Assembly: GCA_014529385.2 (NCBI GenBank)
Contig: CM043947.1
Coordinates: 117,910,087 to 117,974,086, forward strand
Direction: 5' to 3'
DNA length: 64,000 nt
DNA from: Adiantum capillus-veneris
Taxonomy: Eukaryota > Streptophyta > Polypodiopsida > Polypodiales > Pteridaceae
Made by a program: the position numbers and the translations under genes. Below, piece after piece: positions 59,357-64,000 of this stretch. Below the pieces are notes generated by a model. It was given only the letters and a program-made list of their open reading frames with translations, searched no databases and was not told the origin of the DNA. Each line of letters begins with the position of its first letter. Position 1 is the stretch's first letter.

Positions 59357-59830
59357 TGTTGACCCATGGGTCATGAACAACACGACATAACTCAATTTCC
59401 ATACCAAAGTCTTATTTTTTGATAGTTATGAAATGATGCGGATTATGGTTAAAATGAGTAGTTATTCTAGTTGTAGAAGCCGGGGTGCAATGGCACTTCC
59501 ATATTGTAAATACAAATCCATTTGACCCCTTGAACTCTATTTTGATTTAATCTATGGTAGCCTTAGTATATAAGGTACCTAGGTCATTTTGTAAAGAGAA
59601 CTTAATCATAACCAAAGTTTTAAGCTGTCATTGACCGTGTGAGAGAGAGAAAGAGAGAGAGTGTGAGCTTCATCCTGACACTACTTCTTGCTTGCTCATC
59701 GCATTGGAGATTCAACTGCACCATCAAGATTGGATTGGAGAGAGCTACACAACAATGCCAAGCTTTCCTTGTAAACCGGAGCACGTGTGTTAACGCATCT
59801 ACGAGCTATTTGTGGTTGTAAGTGTATCAA
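59357..59830 (+). repeat. LTR (3'), truncated, of a diverged Z relative
   Basis: Starts TGTTGACCC after the polypurine tract. It shares with the Z LTR the order of landmarks: a TATATAAGG box (about 59568), AACCAAAGTTTTAAGC, a GTGTGAGAGAGA tract (59638-59662), CTTGCT, CATTGGAGA, GAGAGCTACACA and ACGTGTG...CTACGAGCT. Overall identity is low. The right end could not be fixed. Confidence 0.55.
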
Positions 59831-60397
59831 ATGATGTCTGTTTTTTGCGTGCAAGTAGTCATTATAATTGTGGCACTAGGTAGATCCCACAACAACGATG
59901 TCATTGATCTCTCTCTCTCTCTCTCTCTCTATGTTCGTGTGTGTGTTGCTCAACATAAGACACCCAGCGGGCCCGATTAGGGCCCTCTATATATTAAGCT
60001 GCAGTCCACTGGGCTTTAGGGTTTTCCTGATGGGCCCTAGGGAAAATGCAAAATCCCGGCGAGTTTTTGTGGGTTTACAAGTTTCTCTAAACCAACTTGT
60101 TTGTAATCATGTTAACTGTGATTATCTAAATACGTCAACAAGACCTTGTGATCACATAATTTTTGGTAATTATGTAAATATTAAATCCTTGGCACTGTAG
60201 AGACATCACACTATGCTCTTGCTGAAATTAAATTTTAGAAATATTATGTCCAAATTTAATTATCTTTTTTTTTGGATTGCAAGATCTATCGTAGCGTGTG
60301 ATCGTACACGTGCAGCAACTACATGTAGATAAGCTCTCAAAGATCTATCACAAAGTGTGAGAACTTCATGTTCGCACTTCAGATAGATACGGCAATC
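59831..60397. other. No gene recognised
   Basis: A (CT)n tract at 59910-59931. AAGATCTATC...GTGTGA phrases at 60280-60400 look like further, more diverged units of the repeat at 60398-60722. Confidence 0.4.
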
Positions 60398-60722
60398 GTC
60401 AAGGTCTGCAATTAATTATCATGTTACAATGATCTTGAATCATTTCCAAGACTTGATTAATATGATTGATTATCATAATGTGTGAAAGCAGTAAGCATGC
60501 GCTTTAGATAAATCGATATAGTGCAATGTGAAATGATGTGATTTATATGTATTGTTTTTTATAAGTGATTAATATTATCGACTATCGTAATGTGTGAAAG
60601 CTAAAAGCTTGCACTTTAGATAAATTGATGTAGTAGGATGTGAACATTATGATTGAAATGTGTTGTTATAAGTGATTATGTCGTTTTTCGTTTGGAGCGA
60701 TGTGGATTGATTGTCATGAGTT
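60398..60722 (-). repeat. Inverted copy of the repeat at 4738-5075
   Basis: Two recognisable units on the minus strand (CGATTTATCTAAAG-GCATGCTT and CAATTTATCTAAAGTGCAAG), each followed by CTTTCACACATTA-GATAATC. The match to 4738-5075 includes both outer flanks. Confidence 0.75.
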
Positions 60723-60993
60723 TATACGTAGAAAACGATAGACTATCATTGCTTATTGCAAATTGATAATGTACCGCGAATAAAATTGATAATGTAGACA
60801 ACATTTGATCGCTAGATTGATAGTGAGGCGGTCCGGGGAGGGCAACAAGAAGAGTGGCCTCTAAGCACTCTTCTAGGCTCCCGCGCTGCTCAATTGGGTT
60901 GGGGTTGGAAAAAAACAACAACACACACAAAAAACCGCAACCTAACCCTACAAAAATTTGGGGCACCACCTAGTTTTGGATGCAAACTAGGAC

Positions 60994-60997
<4 letters not shown>

Positions 60998-61056
<59 letters not shown>
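60998..61056. repeat. (GA)n microsatellite
   Basis: About 29 GA units. Confidence 0.95.
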
Positions 61057-61059
<3 letters not shown>

Positions 61060-61079
61060 TGCTCGGGCTGCTTTGAAAT

Positions 61080-63480
61080 GTTGGACAGGGATCAAGCAAA
61101 CACAATTATATATGTAAGAAAAAGAGGGAAGGGGGAGGGGGTGCTTGTTGCACTAATACCTTCTTACAAATCTATCATGACCAATGAAAGTGAGATTAGT
61201 ATTTGTTCAACATAGCTTGAGTAAATTACACCACAACACATCACAAGAAAAGCCACCCCAATCACTGTCTTAAGGCCAGGGGAGTCCTCTCCACCTTGTC
61301 GTCCTCTTACAGTATGTGGGATTTATGGCTAAATTGATGACAACACCCAGAGACAAGCTATCAAGAACTTAAAAAAAAAAACACCAAGACACTTACACAT
61401 AGTTGTTGTCCATTACTTCACGTTGGAAGAGAGACAAAGTATCCAAGCTTACTCCAAATCCACCCTCCTTGATTCAACAAATGTTGGGCTTACACTAGTA
61501 GGAGAAATGATAGATTTCCTACTCTCAATTGAATGATCACTCTCTCTTACAATGGCATAGAGTTCCCTTGCTAATCACCCCTAATACAACACATGCATAT
61601 GCATAAGACAATGAGATTCCACTCAAGAGCTTCTTCTAGAGAGGTTGAGCTTGGCTTCTCAAGCTATAGCATAGTGCTCTTGCTTATGGCTCTCCCATTT
61701 GTGCTAGCTACACCCTCCTTTTATAGAAATTTTGAGGGATAGGGTTACTCCTCTAACCATGGTTGGGTTAGATTTTCAGCACTTATCTAATTTCTTTTGC
61801 TTGGAATTATAAAGAAGTTGGTGGGGATAGATGAAGAAAAGAGAGAGGAGAGAAGTGGAGGTGATAGGACTTTTCATACTAGGTTAGTGTTAGTAAATTA
61901 GTAGAGTTAGTATTTTTATTGATTTACAAATGGAATTGGATATTTACAATGGGAGTACCCATGTAGGATACAAATAAGGAAGAAAAAACTCTTAATAGGT
62001 AAGAAAACATGGATTTCTTACAATGTTGATGCTCCAAGTGTCTTGAGTAGGGTCAATTTTGATGCTTGTTGACGGTCCACTAGCTTTGACGATACGTTTT
62101 TTCTCCACTCTTGGCCTTCCTTGGGAGTCAAGGTAAGTGAACATGAGTAATCAATCATCATGATGCTGTCTTTCAAGAGAAGAGGCTTAATTTTGTGGTT
62201 TTTTGATAGATATGGGTAATATGGATGAGGAAAAATGAGACTAGGTGGTCAATTTTGGAATGGAAGTGTGTGTAGGAGACATGAGTTCACCATGGTTTCT
62301 CTTATTCTTCAAGGTTGAGAAGAAGGTGAGTAGGGTGCAGAGAGGAGTGGTGAGAGAGGTGGGGATGATGAGTGGAGAAGTGTGTGTGAAAGAGGAAAAT
62401 GATAAAGTGGAAGAGAGAGTGTGGCTGCATAGCATGGGCAAACTGGGGTCCACCAATAAAATCATAGCTCACAACTCGTAGCTCAAAAAAATATAAAAAC
62501 ATTTGAGGTAAAAGTTTAGCACACGAGCTACAACTTTTGTTTGTATCACCTTTTCAAATTCGGAGAGCAAGTGATCTTTAAAAATTCAGCAAAACCGACA
62601 ATGTTTTTTCACTGCACAAAGTCCTTGTGAGGTCCTTCTTTGGATGATTCTTTTGAATACCTCCAAGAGTGAGCCCTCCATAGTGCATGCATGCATGCCA
62701 CATACCCTTGACCTTATTTGGTAGGTCTATAATTGAAGATATTGTTGAGATCATGATATAAATGAATAGTACAACTAAGGAAATCAAATATTGAGGGGTC
62801 TAAAAAAATATGTACATGTCAAATATAAATAATATAGGTGGAAAAAATATAAAGGGGTCAAAATAAATCTCTCTCATTATAAGTTTACCACAAAAAAATA
62901 AATATTTTTGGTGGTCTAATTTATGAGAGTAATAGAGAATAGATGTAGGAAGGAAAAAATGACAATAGTGAAAAAATATACTCATAAATAAACTAGTTTT
63001 TTTGGATTTTTGTTGGGATGGAGTTACACCAAAAATAAGAGAAGCTTGCATGAAATTATTTTTATATGGAATAAAGAGTATGCAAAATGGTAAGAAAAAT
63101 ATGGTAATGGTTAGTCAATGTACATAGCATAAATAACACACCATAGGTAGAAATATGTATATAAATACCAAAATAATTATAAAAAATACTTTTATTTAGG
63201 CCCTATATACAATGAAATATTTACACACAAAGGGCCATAATATACTTATATTTTTTAAATTTTTATTTATTTTTGGCTCAACTCGCCCAGTGACTAGCAT
63301 TAAGGGTTTTTAAGAAGATATGGGAAAAGTCCCCTAAACCACACACACCTATATACAAAGAAAGGGTGAGGGTAACCACAGTGTTTGAGTGATTTGATAG
63401 GGTGAGGTAACTCACTATGGAAATTACAGAGAGCCGAAAAATGGCTATCAATAGATAGAGCATTGCTTGTGTAGTTTGTT
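61080..63480. other. AT-rich stretch without recognised genes
   Basis: I see no domain, LTR pair or terminal inverted repeat here. A plus-strand frame at 62245-62481 (MVNFGMEVCVGDMSSPWFLL) is open but unrecognised. TGCATGCATGC occurs at about 62686-62697. Confidence 0.4.
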
Positions 63481-63549
63481 GTTTAATTTGTTTTGACCTC
63501 AAAATTGATAGTTGAATTTGCTCTTTCCAGCAGATTATCCTTGTGAAAT

Positions 63550-64000
63550 ATGGTGAAAGGACACAAGTGGAATTATGTGCATGAGCTGTGTGCCAAGAAG
63601 AATACATCTAAGTTGAAATGCAAGTCTTGTGGCCACGAGTTCACTGGTAACACGACTAGAATCAAAGAGCATTTGGTTAAAGTCCCTGGCAATGTGTTGG
63701 AGTGTACGACCCGTCCGAAAGATATTCATGTTATATTTCCCAAGTACTCTCGCATAGCAGAGAAGATTATTGTAGCTAAAAATAAAGGTGGTGCTCCTGA
63801 ATAAGTTCCAACGGATATTGAAATATATATTGCCAATGAGGAGATGGAGCGAGTGTATATGCAAGCAAATGATTGTACTCCTCATTCAACTCCTCTTGAT
63901 GGACATACTTCAATGTCAGCAGTGAGCCCTAGCACAATTAAAGCCAGGGAATCATCATCTAATGGATAGACGCTACATAAGGCATTATATAAGCAGTGGT
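63550..64000 (+). pseudogene. hAT-family transposase, N-terminal BED zinc finger, runs off right edge
   Basis: ATG at 63550 opens MVKGHKWNYVHEL, then CKSCGHEFTGNTTRIKEHL and GNVLEC, a BED-type finger (W-Y...C-x2-C...H...C) as at the N terminus of plant hAT transposases, where it binds the element ends. After a TAA at 63802 the same frame continues (VPTDIEIYIANEEMERVYMQ, TIKARESSSNG) to a TAG at 63967 and beyond. A CTCTTTCCAGCAG acceptor just upstream suggests a 5' intron. The catalytic and dimerisation parts would lie outside the window. With two stops it is probably dead. Confidence 0.7.

Overview
The window is nuclear DNA of a land plant. Evidence: an alpha-expansin gene with a plant-type intron, plant Ty3/gypsy retrotransposons primed by tRNA-Met-like and tRNA-Asp-like sites, CACTA and hAT transposase remnants, a Helitron terminus, and many long (GA)n, (CT)n and (GT)n tracts. 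The sequence does not fix the species. Only two host loci are convincing: an alpha-expansin (about 30.0-31.0 kb, minus strand) and a membrane-protein gene (minus strand) whose exon is split by a 13.2-kb retrotransposon.

Layout. At 0-7.2 kb lie decayed class II material: the N-terminal exon of a CACTA-type transposase (minus), a broken plus-strand gene with a TATA box and a 5' intron packed with palindromes, clusters of GCGGTAAT/GCGATAAT motifs, and the C-terminal exons of another CACTA transposase (minus). At 7.4-8.9 kb is a decayed coiled-coil/proline-rich ORF. At 9-12 kb are (GA)n tracts and a Helitron 3' end. At 12.6-25.8 kb is a complete Ty3/gypsy element (called G here) with LTRs, a primer site, a polypurine tract and a perfect ATTTC target duplication. 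It carries a second retropepsin-like domain after integrase and a small extra ORF. At 26-33 kb are the rest of the split host exon, microsatellites, a TA-flanked inverted-repeat element, the expansin gene, tRNA-like SINE-type sequence and an L1-type reverse-transcriptase fragment.

At 33.6-49.9 kb is a nest of two related chromoviruses. Y (plus strand) starts inside the LINE. X (minus strand) sits inside the gag of Y. One X LTR together with 0.7 kb of Y gag occurs twice, as if copied from one end of X to the other. At 49.9-58.5 kb an LTR element without any recognisable polymerase (Z) lies in the 3' LTR of Y. Its 3.4-kb leader contains nine copies of a near-perfect 22-bp palindrome with repeated spacings near 284 and 130 bp. 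It encodes an unusual protein whose C-terminal motifs recur in the decayed ORF at 7.4-8.9 kb. Z is followed by a second primer site and leader start, and then by the LTR of a diverged relative. At 60-64 kb are an inverted copy of the 4.7-5.1 kb repeat, a featureless stretch, and the BED-finger end of a hAT transposase that runs off the window.

The most notable signals are the palindromic leader of Z, the palindrome-packed intron at 1.0-2.3 kb, the extra protease domain of G, the Z-type ORF family, and the copied X/Y segment. All domain calls were made by eye from motifs; no database search was run.
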